Positions 20,765 to 27,872 of a DNA stretch of 55,004 nt are shown here, piece by piece. A program made the translations under genes and the position numbers. Under the pieces are notes generated by a model that had not been told where the DNA came from, searched no databases, and saw nothing but the letters and a program-made list of their open reading frames with translations. Each line of letters starts with the position of its first letter. The stretch's first letter is position 1. This DNA comes from Lysinibacillus boronitolerans JCM 21713 = 10a = NBRC 103108 (GTDB lineage: Bacteria > Bacillota > Bacilli > Bacillales_A > Planococcaceae), in assembly GCF_000772935.1 (NCBI RefSeq), contig NZ_JPVR01000057.1:1-55004 (forward strand). Reading direction: 5' to 3'.

Positions 20765-20793
20765 TTGACACTAGCACAATTGGCTTGTATTAT
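20765..20793 (+). promoter_or_regulatory. Sigma-A promoter of the tRNA cluster
   Basis: Plus-strand TTGACA (20765-20770), 17 bp, TATTAT (20788-20793). Transcription would start about 15 bases before tRNA-Gly. Confidence 0.85.
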
Positions 20794-20816
20794 TTAACTT
20801 GTTGCTTAAACGACAT

Positions 20817-20891
20817 GCGGAAGTAGTTCAGTGGTAGAACACCACCTTGCCAAGGTGGGGGTCGCGAGTTCGAACCTCGTCTTCCGCTCCA
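20817..20891 (+). tRNA. tRNA-Gly (anticodon GCC)
   Basis: The acceptor arms GCGGAAG (20817-20823) and CTTCCGC (20881-20887) pair perfectly. The anticodon stem CCACC/GGTGG encloses TTGCCAA with GCC at 20849-20851. The T-loop TTCGAAC is normal, and CCA is encoded. First of three tRNAs on the plus strand. Confidence 0.97.
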
Positions 20892-20902
20892 TTTATAAAT
20901 AT

Positions 20903-20979
20903 GGCGGCCTAGCTCAGCTGGCTAGAGCGTACGGTTCATACCCGTAAGGTCGGGGGTTCGATCCCCTCGGCCGCCACCA
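20903..20979 (+). tRNA. tRNA-Met, elongator type (anticodon CAT)
   Basis: Acceptor arms GGCGGCC/GGCCGCC, anticodon CAT at 20937-20939, T-loop TTCGATC, and encoded CCA. The body closely resembles the B. subtilis elongator tRNA-Met. It has a paired first acceptor base pair, unlike initiator tRNA. A CAT tRNA could also be Ile2 after TilS modification, but the overall sequence favours Met. Confidence 0.93.
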
Positions 20980-20983
20980 AATA

Positions 20984-21055
20984 GGCCCGTTGGTCAAGTG
21001 GTTAAGACACCGCCCTTTCACGGCGGTAACACGGGTTCGAATCCCGTACGGGTCA
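20984..21055 (+). tRNA. tRNA-Glu (anticodon TTC)
   Basis: Acceptor arms GGCCCGT/ACGGGTC, anticodon stem CCGCC/GGCGG with TTC at 21017-21019, T-loop TTCGAAT. CCA is not encoded (discriminator A at 21055, then TCTCA). Separated from tRNA-Met by four bases. Confidence 0.97.
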
Positions 21056-21059
21056 TCTC

Positions 21060-21102
21060 AAACAGGTATCTCAGAATCTAGTTCTGAGATACCTGTTTTT
21101 AT
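21060..21102 (+). terminator. Terminator of the tRNA cluster
   Basis: Perfect 17-bp stem (21060-21076 with 21082-21098), 5-base loop, followed by TT and ATTT on the plus strand. Confidence 0.9.
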
Positions 21103-21234
21103 TTCATCCATCTATTTATACCATCTATCTATTACCTTGCAAATTCTATCCGTCAGCTTTAAGTAAAGCTATGTGACAGAATATAAAAGTATGGCATACT
21201 AGTAAAAACAACGTTTTTAGGAGGTTTTATTCCC

Positions 21235-21486
21235 TTGGGTGCATTAACAAAGGCTGCTTTAATTTGTGGAAGTGGCTCAATGATTATTCTTATTTCAATT
21301 CTCATAAACTTACCGTTTTTTGTTCAAATAATCCTATTACTTTGTGGACTAGCTGTAAGTGTATATGGTGTTTTTTCACTTGTCAAAATGGTTATCCATC
21401 CAGTGAAGAAAGAATCGATAGCTCCACCTGATGAAAAAATAGTAATACCCACAAAAAAGAAAAAGAGACCTTCTTCAACTTTATAG
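21235..21486 (+). CDS. Small two-helix membrane protein, unknown function
   Basis: 83 residues starting at TTG with AGGAGG ten bases upstream. Two hydrophobic helices (about 5-27 and 29-51) are followed by a basic cytoplasmic-type tail ending in KKKKRPSSTL, so the C-terminus is probably inside. I do not recognise a family. It is one of only two protein genes on the plus strand, lies just after the tRNA terminator, and faces yabR. A possible weak promoter is GTGACA-16 bp-CATACT (21173-21200). The good ribosome binding site and hydrophobic pattern support a real gene. Confidence 0.6.
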   Translation: MGALTKAALICGSGSMIILISILINLPFFVQIILLLCGLAVSVYGVFSLVKMVIHPVKKESIAPPDEKIVIPTKKKKRPSSTL

Positions 21487-21493
21487 GTATATT

Positions 21494-21527
21494 AAAAAAG
21501 GGAGTAGCTTTTTAAAAAGCTACTCCC
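21494..21527 (-). terminator. Terminator of yabR, possibly shared by the convergent small gene
   Basis: A perfect 28-base palindrome (21500-21527) is preceded on the plus strand by six A, giving TTTTTT on the minus strand. On the plus strand the tail is only AACTCTATTTC, so termination should be stronger for yabR. Confidence 0.85.
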
Positions 21528-21572
21528 AACTCTATTTCATACACTTTTTCTACGATTAAAACAGTCAGCAAA

Positions 21573-22001
21573 CTACCCTCTTCTAGCTCCGCGACCTCCG
21601 CGTTTTGATTCTGTAGCACGTTTAAGTGTTGCTAGACGTTCATCACTATCTTTTAAGAAGCGTGCCATTTTTTGCTCAAAATTTTCTTTTGGCTGATGGC
21701 GTTCGTTGCGATCATTAGAACGATTATCACGACGTGGACGTGCTGGACGCTCTGGTCTCTCAGCTTGAGGCTTTGCTTTACGGATTGAAAGACCAATCTT
21801 TCCGTCCGCTTCAACATTCATCACTTTTACTTCAACTTCATCTCCAACTTTTAGATGCTCATTGATATCTTTTACATAATTGTCAGCAACTTCACTAATG
21901 TGAACTAAGCCTGTTTTGCCATCTGGCAGCTCAACGAATGCTCCAAAATTTGTGATTCCTGTTACTTTACCTTGTACCTTGCTGCCTACTTCAATTGACA
22001 T
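21573..22001 (-). CDS. yabR: S1-domain RNA-binding protein YabR
   Basis: A single S1 RNA-binding domain (about 1-75: GSKVQGKVTGITNFGAFVEL, then GLVHISEVAD and GKIGLSIRKA) is followed by an Arg/Asn-rich, likely disordered basic tail. 142 aa. Related to GSP13; probably ribosome- or RNA-associated. Placed after divIC as in B. subtilis. Confidence 0.9.
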   Translation of the reverse strand: MSIEVGSKVQGKVTGITNFGAFVELPDGKTGLVHISEVADNYVKDINEHLKVGDEVEVKVMNVEADGKIGLSIRKAKPQAERPERPARPRRDNRSNDRNERHQPKENFEQKMARFLKDSDERLATLKRATESKRGGRGARRG

Positions 22002-22135
22002 AAAAAAAATGCTCCTCCTTAAAAATTAAGCGACTCTTTTGAGCCATGTAATCAATTTAATCAAACTTTTTACTGCAATAAGCTTCTCTTTTCATTATAT
22101 ATAACAATAAAAGAGTGTCAACAATACATAGCTTT

Positions 22136-22540
22136 TCAGTCGTCTTTTTTATCTTCCTTATCTGGAATGATGAAAATAATCTCACCTTTTTCCGATAAGT
22201 AGTACTCTTTTCTTAATAGCTTTGCGATATATTCATCATCCTGTAATTGTTTGATTTTAAGATTTAATGTATCTTGTTCTTCTTTCAATTCAGTGAGATG
22301 CCGATTCGCTTCTTCTTTGGATTTCTCTTTTGCTGCTAATGTTTCATTCTGTTGTAGCAGCACATTTAAGAGAAGAGCAATAATAATGACTGGTACAATC
22401 GCAAAAAAGACAATACGACGCATCTTACGTTTTCGAGCCTGTTGTTTGCGATTTATAGCTCTATCCGTGTTACGGACATAGTCATTATCAAGCTTAGTGA
22501 AATTTTGTGATTCATCATTTGATGAATGACGTCTCGTCAT
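22136..22540 (-). CDS. divIC: Cell-division protein DivIC (FtsB family)
   Basis: Bitopic division protein that forms the FtsL-DivIC-DivIB complex at the septum. A basic cytosolic N-terminus (NRKQQARKRKMRR) leads into one membrane helix (about 44-64), then an external coiled coil (about 70-105), ending in an acidic/basic tail. 134 aa. Ribosome binding site GGAGGTG. Follows yabQ by 17 bp. Confidence 0.9.
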   Translation of the reverse strand: MTRRHSSNDESQNFTKLDNDYVRNTDRAINRKQQARKRKMRRIVFFAIVPVIIIALLLNVLLQQNETLAAKEKSKEEANRHLTELKEEQDTLNLKIKQLQDDEYIAKLLRKEYYLSEKGEIIFIIPDKEDKKDD

Positions 22541-22557
22541 GTCCGCACCTCCGAAAA

Positions 22558-23049
22558 TTATTGTTGCTTTTTATTATACTTCAAATATCGTAATTTTTTA
22601 AAAAAAGTGTAGGACAAATACGAATAAATTTTGACAAAAGGTCTTATAACAAACATAACAATATTTATTAATAATTGCAAAATTTGTCGAATAACTGTAA
22701 TTATGAAGCGTACAATGAACCAAAAGGGTCTCCATGTTATATTCACCAAAATTCTAGCAATGAAACGTAAAAAGGTTTGAAAAAATGATTGATACAAAAA
22801 AATTCCGGCTATCTGCGCTAGCGGGTCGTAAGCCCGCCAAGCGCCATCCTTTAGCCAAAATAATAAATAGTATGTCAAACCTCCAAGTAGAATCCATGTT
22901 AATAACTCAACAACCATCATCCACTTTCGAAGGCTTGACCTTTTTGGAGTTGAAAAAACAATGAGTCTTATACTATCAATAATGAAACCAACTGCTATAC
23001 CGCTCAAAACCATGACAATTAATTGATAAAATTGTTCACTGACAATCAT
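22558..23049 (-). CDS. yabQ: Spore cortex biosynthesis protein YabQ
   Basis: Required for cortex formation in B. subtilis and located in the outer forespore membrane. Here 163 residues with about four or five hydrophobic segments and a basic C-terminus. Its ATG overlaps the yabP stop (ATGA, 23046-23049), so the pair is translationally coupled and expressed from the sigma-E-like promoter upstream of yabP. Confidence 0.87.
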   Translation of the reverse strand: MIVSEQFYQLIVMVLSGIAVGFIIDSIRLIVFSTPKRSSLRKWMMVVELLTWILLGGLTYYLLFWLKDGAWRAYDPLAQIAGIFLYQSFFQTFLRFIARILVNITWRPFWFIVRFIITVIRQILQLLINIVMFVIRPFVKIYSYLSYTFFKKLRYLKYNKKQQ

Positions 23050-23345
23050 CCAAATAATTTATGAAGGAAACCTTTCGAGAAGCCACTTTCCTCCTCGTCG
23101 TACTGTAAGGTTTTTACAGTTCCTTCAAGTGTCAATAATCCTTTGTCAACATCTAAATGAACGATATGCAGTTCCTCTCCACGGATTAACAAGTGCCCTT
23201 GGGACGTCTTAATGAAAAACTCTTCCTGATCAAAGCGTTCAATTGATTTTACAGAAGTCATGTCCATTCTTTTACGATTACGAATCGTTAAAATATGCTC
23301 TCCAGATGGAATTGTGTAACGATTACTTTCTTGATGTAGCGTCAT
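23046..23345 (-). CDS. yabP: Sporulation protein YabP
   Basis: Small cytosolic protein (99 aa) of the YabP/YqfC family, needed for normal spore development together with YabQ. Family-like sequence SGEHILTIRNRKRMDMTSV and VDKGLLTLEGTV. Strong ribosome binding site (AAAGGAGG). The C-terminal GFSKGFLHKLFG is amphipathic. Confidence 0.88.
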   Translation of the reverse strand: MTLHQESNRYTIPSGEHILTIRNRKRMDMTSVKSIERFDQEEFFIKTSQGHLLIRGEELHIVHLDVDKGLLTLEGTVKTLQYDEEESGFSKGFLHKLFG

Positions 23346-23379
23346 TTTTTTCCTCCTTTAGTCGTCCTAGCTTCTGTTC

Positions 23380-23409
23380 ACTTTATGCGGACAACCTTCA
23401 AAGCATGAC
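23380..23409 (-). promoter_or_regulatory. Sigma-E-like promoter of yabPQ
   Basis: Minus strand GTCATGCT (23409..23402), 14 bp, CATAAAGT (23387..23380), against the sigma-E consensus of about KMATATT, 13-15 bp, CATACANT. yabP is sigma-E dependent in B. subtilis. Two mismatches lie in the -35. Confidence 0.5.
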
Positions 23410-23492
23410 AACTTTATTTAAGTTGTGTAATACTTTCACCCACAGAAAGAAAGGCGGGACAACATTAGGAGGGCTAGAAATTAAATTTAGCT

Positions 23493-23783
23493 TTATTCCT
23501 CATCATCAATAAATTCAGGTTCAATTTTTTCAAGTCGTTCTTCTTTCAAAATGGTAAACATTTTTGCTGCATCTTCTTTTTTTACCGTATCACGTATTTC
23601 TTCTACACGTGCCGTTACTATTTTTTGACCAAAACGGATAGCAAGCTCATCACCAGCTTTCACTGTACTACTTGCTTTTGCAATCTTTTCGTTGATTGTG
23701 ATTCGTCCTTGATCTGCCACTTCTTTGGCTAAAGTACGGCGTTTTATTAAACGGGATACTTTTAAAAACTTATCTAATCTCAT
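23493..23783 (-). CDS. rqcP: RqcP (YabO), ribosome quality-control S4-domain protein
   Basis: S4 RNA-binding fold of the Hsp15 family: MRLDKFLKVSRLIKRRTLAK, then GRITINEKIAKASSTVKAGD. With RqcH it promotes alanine tailing of stalled nascent chains on free 50S subunits. 96 aa with an acidic tail. Placed four bases after yabN, as in B. subtilis. Confidence 0.9.
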   Translation of the reverse strand: MRLDKFLKVSRLIKRRTLAKEVADQGRITINEKIAKASSTVKAGDELAIRFGQKIVTARVEEIRDTVKKEDAAKMFTILKEERLEKIEPEFIDDEE

Positions 23784-23787
23784 ACTC

Positions 23788-25248
23788 TTACTCCTTTTCT
23801 AGTTGCTTTGCTTCATTCCAAAATGCATCTAATTGTTCTAATGTAAAATCGGAAAATGGTTTTCCACTTGCCTTTACCTGTTGCTCAACATAGCCGAAAC
23901 GTCTTGCAAATTTCTCATTTGCATGTAGCATTGCTTCTTCTGGTGATAATTTATAGAAACGTGCTAAGTTTACTAGTGTGAACAATACATCGCCAAATTC
24001 ATCAAGACGGGATGCATTAGAGCCTTTCGTCGCCTCATGGCGAAATTCCTCCCATTCCTCGGTAAATTTATCCCATGCTCCCTCCACATCTGGCCAGTCA
24101 AAGCCCACTTGTGCTGCTCTTTTTTGATAATTGTAGGCTGTTTGTAACGCAGAAGACGCTCTATACTCTTCGTCTAATAACGGTTTATCGCTAGTTCCCT
24201 TTTCTTCAGCCTTGATGGCCTCCCAATTAGCCACAACACCATCTGCATCTTCTACTGCTACATCCCCAAAAACGTGTGGATGGCGACGAATCATTTTTTC
24301 ACTAATTGAAGCTAACACATCTTCAAGTGTAAAGTAGCCTTGATCTTCTCCTATTTGTGCATGTAAAAATACTTGTAACAACACATCACCAAGTTCCTCA
24401 ATCATGGCAAAATCATCTTCCGCATCAACCGCTGCCAAGTATTCATGTGCTTCTTCAAGTAAGTATTTCTTCAACGACTCATGTGTTTGCTTTTGATCCC
24501 AAGGACAGCCATTTGGGCCTCTCAGCGTTGCAATGATTTGGCGGAATGTTGTCCAATCTCTTAATGACTCCTCCTGTGATTTTACAGGTGGTACATAGAC
24601 TGTTGTTAAATTATTTACTTCTACACTTTGATCGAGTTCATAGAGCGGCACTGTGACAATCTGTTCTTGTGAGGATCCTGCAGCTGTCACAACCGTCACA
24701 GGATACTCATCATCATACTTCTCCATCAACGTCAGCTTCACTTCTGATGCACTGAATGTATCGTATACTTGAGCAATCAAGATGTGCTGACGCATGTTAA
24801 TGTCATGCATTGAAAAGCTCGTACCATCAAGTAATTGAAAGCCTTCAATTGGATCGATTTTTAAGGCACCAAAAATGGGATCTAAGAAACTCTGACCACC
24901 CTCAATGACTAGCTCAATTTTCCCTTCATTTGCTGCGGCAATAAGTAATTGCACTGTTTGCTCTGCAACTAATGGATGCCCTGGCACAGCATACATAACA
25001 TCCTCAACAGCTGTAGCTTTCATCAGAGAATCAGCAATTTCTGCATAAACAGGTTGAAATGTATCGTGTTTTTCATACACATTGTCAAAACTTTCGAATG
25101 CCACGCCCTCTGCTGCTAATTCCTCTAAAACCGGATGATCCACTGTCCGTACATATAATTTTTTTGCAGCCTTTAACTTTTTATAAACACCCATTTGCAG
25201 CTGATTAAAGTCACCTGCACCTAAACCAATAATTGATAATGTATTCAA
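23788..25248 (-). CDS. yabN: Methyltransferase-like/MazG pyrophosphohydrolase fusion (YabN)
   Basis: Two parts: an N-terminal tetrapyrrole-methylase-like domain (about 1-220, IIGLGAGDFNQL and YAVPGHPLVAE) and a C-terminal MazG module (about 230-486) with GCPWDQKQTHESLKKYLLEE, EELGDVLLQV and a second EFGDVLFTLVNLAR. MazG hydrolyses non-canonical or excess NTPs. The start is TTG (25246-25248) with AGGTG six bases upstream. It follows yabM by nine bases. Confidence 0.9.
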   Translation of the reverse strand: MNTLSIIGLGAGDFNQLQMGVYKKLKAAKKLYVRTVDHPVLEELAAEGVAFESFDNVYEKHDTFQPVYAEIADSLMKATAVEDVMYAVPGHPLVAEQTVQLLIAAANEGKIELVIEGGQSFLDPIFGALKIDPIEGFQLLDGTSFSMHDINMRQHILIAQVYDTFSASEVKLTLMEKYDDEYPVTVVTAAGSSQEQIVTVPLYELDQSVEVNNLTTVYVPPVKSQEESLRDWTTFRQIIATLRGPNGCPWDQKQTHESLKKYLLEEAHEYLAAVDAEDDFAMIEELGDVLLQVFLHAQIGEDQGYFTLEDVLASISEKMIRRHPHVFGDVAVEDADGVVANWEAIKAEEKGTSDKPLLDEEYRASSALQTAYNYQKRAAQVGFDWPDVEGAWDKFTEEWEEFRHEATKGSNASRLDEFGDVLFTLVNLARFYKLSPEEAMLHANEKFARRFGYVEQQVKASGKPFSDFTLEQLDAFWNEAKQLEKE

Positions 25249-25257
25249 TATTTACAC

Positions 25258-26880
25258 CTACTTCTTTGAATTTAGCCAAAGTTGATAAACGGCCATTCTA
25301 CGTCCAAACGGAAGTAAATACCATTCTTTTTCTACTAATACTCGTTTCTTTGCAATAATTGTTAGCATAACAAATGCCCCAATAGATACTGCTGTCAAAC
25401 CTGCCACCATGGCTATCATACGTGAAGACATCAGATGGTTTAACACGGACGATACTAGCTGTAACCATACAAGCACGACGATTGTCATACTAAAAGATGC
25501 TATTCCTACTTTTTTATAAAAGGCACCTGAAGCTAATTGAATGCCAGTCAATGTTTTTAAATAAATAATGAGCAAGATTGCTGTTAATAATAATCCTATA
25601 TCATTAGCGATGGCAGCTCCTAATACTCCCAACCAACCGATTAATCGTACATTCAATATCACTTTTAATAGAAAACCAAACATAAGAAATAAAGCTGGTT
25701 TTTTTAATTTTCCATAGCCTTGTAAGATCGCCGTAAATGTAAGAATAATCGACAACGGGACAATTTGAAATACATAGACAATCAATACCTCAGATAAGGA
25801 ATTGGTTTTAAAAAGCATTTCATTTAAATAAGGCATAACTAGCATTAAGCCTAGTGCAGCAGACCAGCCGAACAGGACAGATGCTTTGTATGTTAATTGT
25901 ATGAATGGCACGGCACTTCGCCCCTCTTGCTTTTTCGACAAATGGGCGACAAGTGGCACAATGGCCAGCGACAATGAAGATGCAATGACAACACCCAGTT
26001 GAACTAACGGCTGTCCTCGATCATAAATACCCTTCGTTTCCTTTGCTATTGTAGGCGTTAGGCCATTATCAATTAATGAAGAATAGATTGTAAATGAATC
26101 GACCAATTGATAGCCAAGTAGCAGTAGACCACTCATACTGACGCTCAAACTCAGCCATGTGACCTCTTTAATGATAGGTAAACTTGAATTACGCTGTAGT
26201 TGCTGTTTAACTTGCAGTAGACCAAATCGTTTATACGAGATATAAGCAAGTAATAACAAGGCTGTAATTTCTCCAATTACTGTACCGATAACAGCTATTC
26301 TTCCTGCACCATAAAGTGATTTCGTCGTTGTCATAATAAGAAAGGTACCTACTAATATGACAGTTACCCTCACTGCTTGTTCAAGTACTTGGGCATAAGC
26401 AATGGGCTCCATAATTGCTCTAGATTGAAAGCTACCTTTTAAAATAGCCAGCGCCGGCATAACCAATACTACTAGGGAGCCTGTACGAATAAGTGGTGCT
26501 AATTGAATATCTCCCATCAAATGGGCAATCTTTTCAGCACCTCCAAATAAAATGGCGAAAAACAGTAGTGATAATACCGTTAAATACCTGAAAACTACCT
26601 GTGTTATAGTTCGACGTCTTTCATCACGTTCTATTGTATCAACAATGCAATCATTGTCTGCAAGCATTTTAGAAATGGCTATAGCAAAGCCACTAGATGT
26701 CCAAACAACGAAGATAGAAATAACTGGATATACCTGTTGGTAGATATAAAAGCCTTCATCACCTACTAGATTTTGAAAAGGCACACGGTAAATGGCACTA
26801 AGAACTTTTACAATAAGGGCTGCTATCGTCAATAAGGCGGCACCCTTCATGTAGCTTTTCATACCAAAACGTTGCGACAT
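25258..26880 (-). CDS. yabM: Polysaccharide biosynthesis/flippase-like membrane protein YabM (SpoVB-like)
   Basis: MOP-superfamily transporter of 540 aa with about 14 hydrophobic segments; the N-terminus KGAALLTIAALIVKVLSAIYR is the family hallmark. Related to MurJ, SpoVB and YtgP; lipid II or another undecaprenyl-linked precursor is the likely substrate (inference). First gene of the run yabM-yabN-rqcP. GAGGG precedes the ATG. Confidence 0.85.
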   Translation of the reverse strand: MSQRFGMKSYMKGAALLTIAALIVKVLSAIYRVPFQNLVGDEGFYIYQQVYPVISIFVVWTSSGFAIAISKMLADNDCIVDTIERDERRRTITQVVFRYLTVLSLLFFAILFGGAEKIAHLMGDIQLAPLIRTGSLVVLVMPALAILKGSFQSRAIMEPIAYAQVLEQAVRVTVILVGTFLIMTTTKSLYGAGRIAVIGTVIGEITALLLLAYISYKRFGLLQVKQQLQRNSSLPIIKEVTWLSLSVSMSGLLLLGYQLVDSFTIYSSLIDNGLTPTIAKETKGIYDRGQPLVQLGVVIASSLSLAIVPLVAHLSKKQEGRSAVPFIQLTYKASVLFGWSAALGLMLVMPYLNEMLFKTNSLSEVLIVYVFQIVPLSIILTFTAILQGYGKLKKPALFLMFGFLLKVILNVRLIGWLGVLGAAIANDIGLLLTAILLIIYLKTLTGIQLASGAFYKKVGIASFSMTIVVLVWLQLVSSVLNHLMSSRMIAMVAGLTAVSIGAFVMLTIIAKKRVLVEKEWYLLPFGRRMAVYQLWLNSKK

Positions 26881-26985
26881 AAATTGCCCTCTTTCCTTCT
26901 TAACAATGCCAATAGTATAGCATATCTCAAAAGTTTGACGTGCAAGGTGGCACTACTGTTCCTATAATGATTCATCTTTATGTAC

Positions 26986-27031
26986 GCAAAAAAGTTATTG
27001 TTCAGCCTTAAAGGTCATCGCAATAACTTTT
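26986..27031 (-). terminator. Terminator of spoVT
   Basis: Minus-strand arms AAAAGTTATTG/CAATAACTTTT (27031..27021 and 27000..26990) enclose a 20-base loop; the run continues TTTTTTG. It begins eight bases past the spoVT stop. Confidence 0.75.
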
Positions 27032-27038
27032 CCATGTA

Positions 27039-27575
27039 TTAACTATTCATTTGTTTTGCTAAGAAGTTTGCAGCTGTTTCCACTACTTTGACTTCTACCT
27101 CACCAACAAAGTGTACTTTAGACAAGACGATAATACAGCCTATTGGGTCACCATTTACCATAATAGGTGTCGCACAATAAGATTTTACTTGCTCATATTG
27201 TCCAGGGACAATTTCAATCGTTGTCTCCATTTTTTCAATTTTTGTTGAGCGCTCGTCCATAAAGCTTTCCGCAAAGGACGTAATGCGACGATTGATATAT
27301 TCCTTTTTCCCAATCCCTGCAACAGCGATTACTTCATCACGGTCAGTGACAAATGCTGGTGTGCCCATTGTTTCATAAAGTGTTTCAACATATTCTCTTG
27401 CAAATTCCCCCAAATCATTGATGGGAGAATATTTTTTTAAAATGACTTCGCCTTCACGGTCCGTATAAATTTCAAGCGGGTCGCCTTCACGAATACGTAG
27501 CGTCCTACGAATTTCTTTTGGAATAACTACACGCCCTAAATCATCAATACGACGAACAATTCCTGTTGCCTTCAT
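27039..27575 (-). CDS. spoVT: Stage V sporulation protein T, forespore transcription regulator
   Basis: Modulates sigma-G regulons late in the forespore. Residues 1-50 form an AbrB-type swapped-hairpin DNA-binding domain (GIVRRIDDLGRVVIPKEIRR) and 55-178 a GAF-like domain. 178 aa as in B. subtilis. A near-perfect sigma-G promoter lies 44 bases upstream of the start codon. It is a paralogue of abrB at 46115. Confidence 0.95.
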   Translation of the reverse strand: MKATGIVRRIDDLGRVVIPKEIRRTLRIREGDPLEIYTDREGEVILKKYSPINDLGEFAREYVETLYETMGTPAFVTDRDEVIAVAGIGKKEYINRRITSFAESFMDERSTKIEKMETTIEIVPGQYEQVKSYCATPIMVNGDPIGCIIVLSKVHFVGEVEVKVVETAANFLAKQMNS

Positions 27576-27618
27576 TCTAATGCCTCGCTTTCGCTACAAT
27601 GAAATTTTTATTCAATGA

Positions 27619-27648
27619 TAGTATGGTTTTTATTTAAGCAATCTATGC
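27619..27648 (-). promoter_or_regulatory. Sigma-G promoter of spoVT
   Basis: Minus strand GCATA (27648..27644), 18 bp, CATACTA (27625..27619). Both match the sigma-G consensus GHATR / CATNNTA completely. B. subtilis spoVT is sigma-G dependent. Confidence 0.75.
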
Positions 27649-27821
27649 AAAAACTGAAGAAAAAGGATTTCACAACCATCAATTTTTTTCAAAAAACGGT
27701 ATTACATCAATCAACTCCTTATTAGATTACCCAAGGAATAAGTTTCTATAATTAATTCATAAGAAATGTATTAGAAAAATCAACTATTCCTTGAGCAAAT
27801 ATGTTTGATTACTGAATCAAC

Positions 27822-27869
27822 ATAAAAAAGGCCATCTTATCTTTTCATGTAAAAGATAAGATGACCTTT
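27822..27869 (-). terminator. Terminator of mfd
   Basis: Minus-strand hairpin with 19-base arms (27869..27851 and 27845..27827, one G-U pair) and a 5-base loop; T-rich tail TTTTTTATG. It overlaps the position of the mfd stop by only a few bases' distance. Confidence 0.9.
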
Positions 27870-27872
27870 TAA

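Noticed and set aside
27649..27821. Small gene upstream of spoVT (AAGGAG then TTG)
   Set aside because: The reading frame stops after about a dozen codons and has no recognisable sequence.
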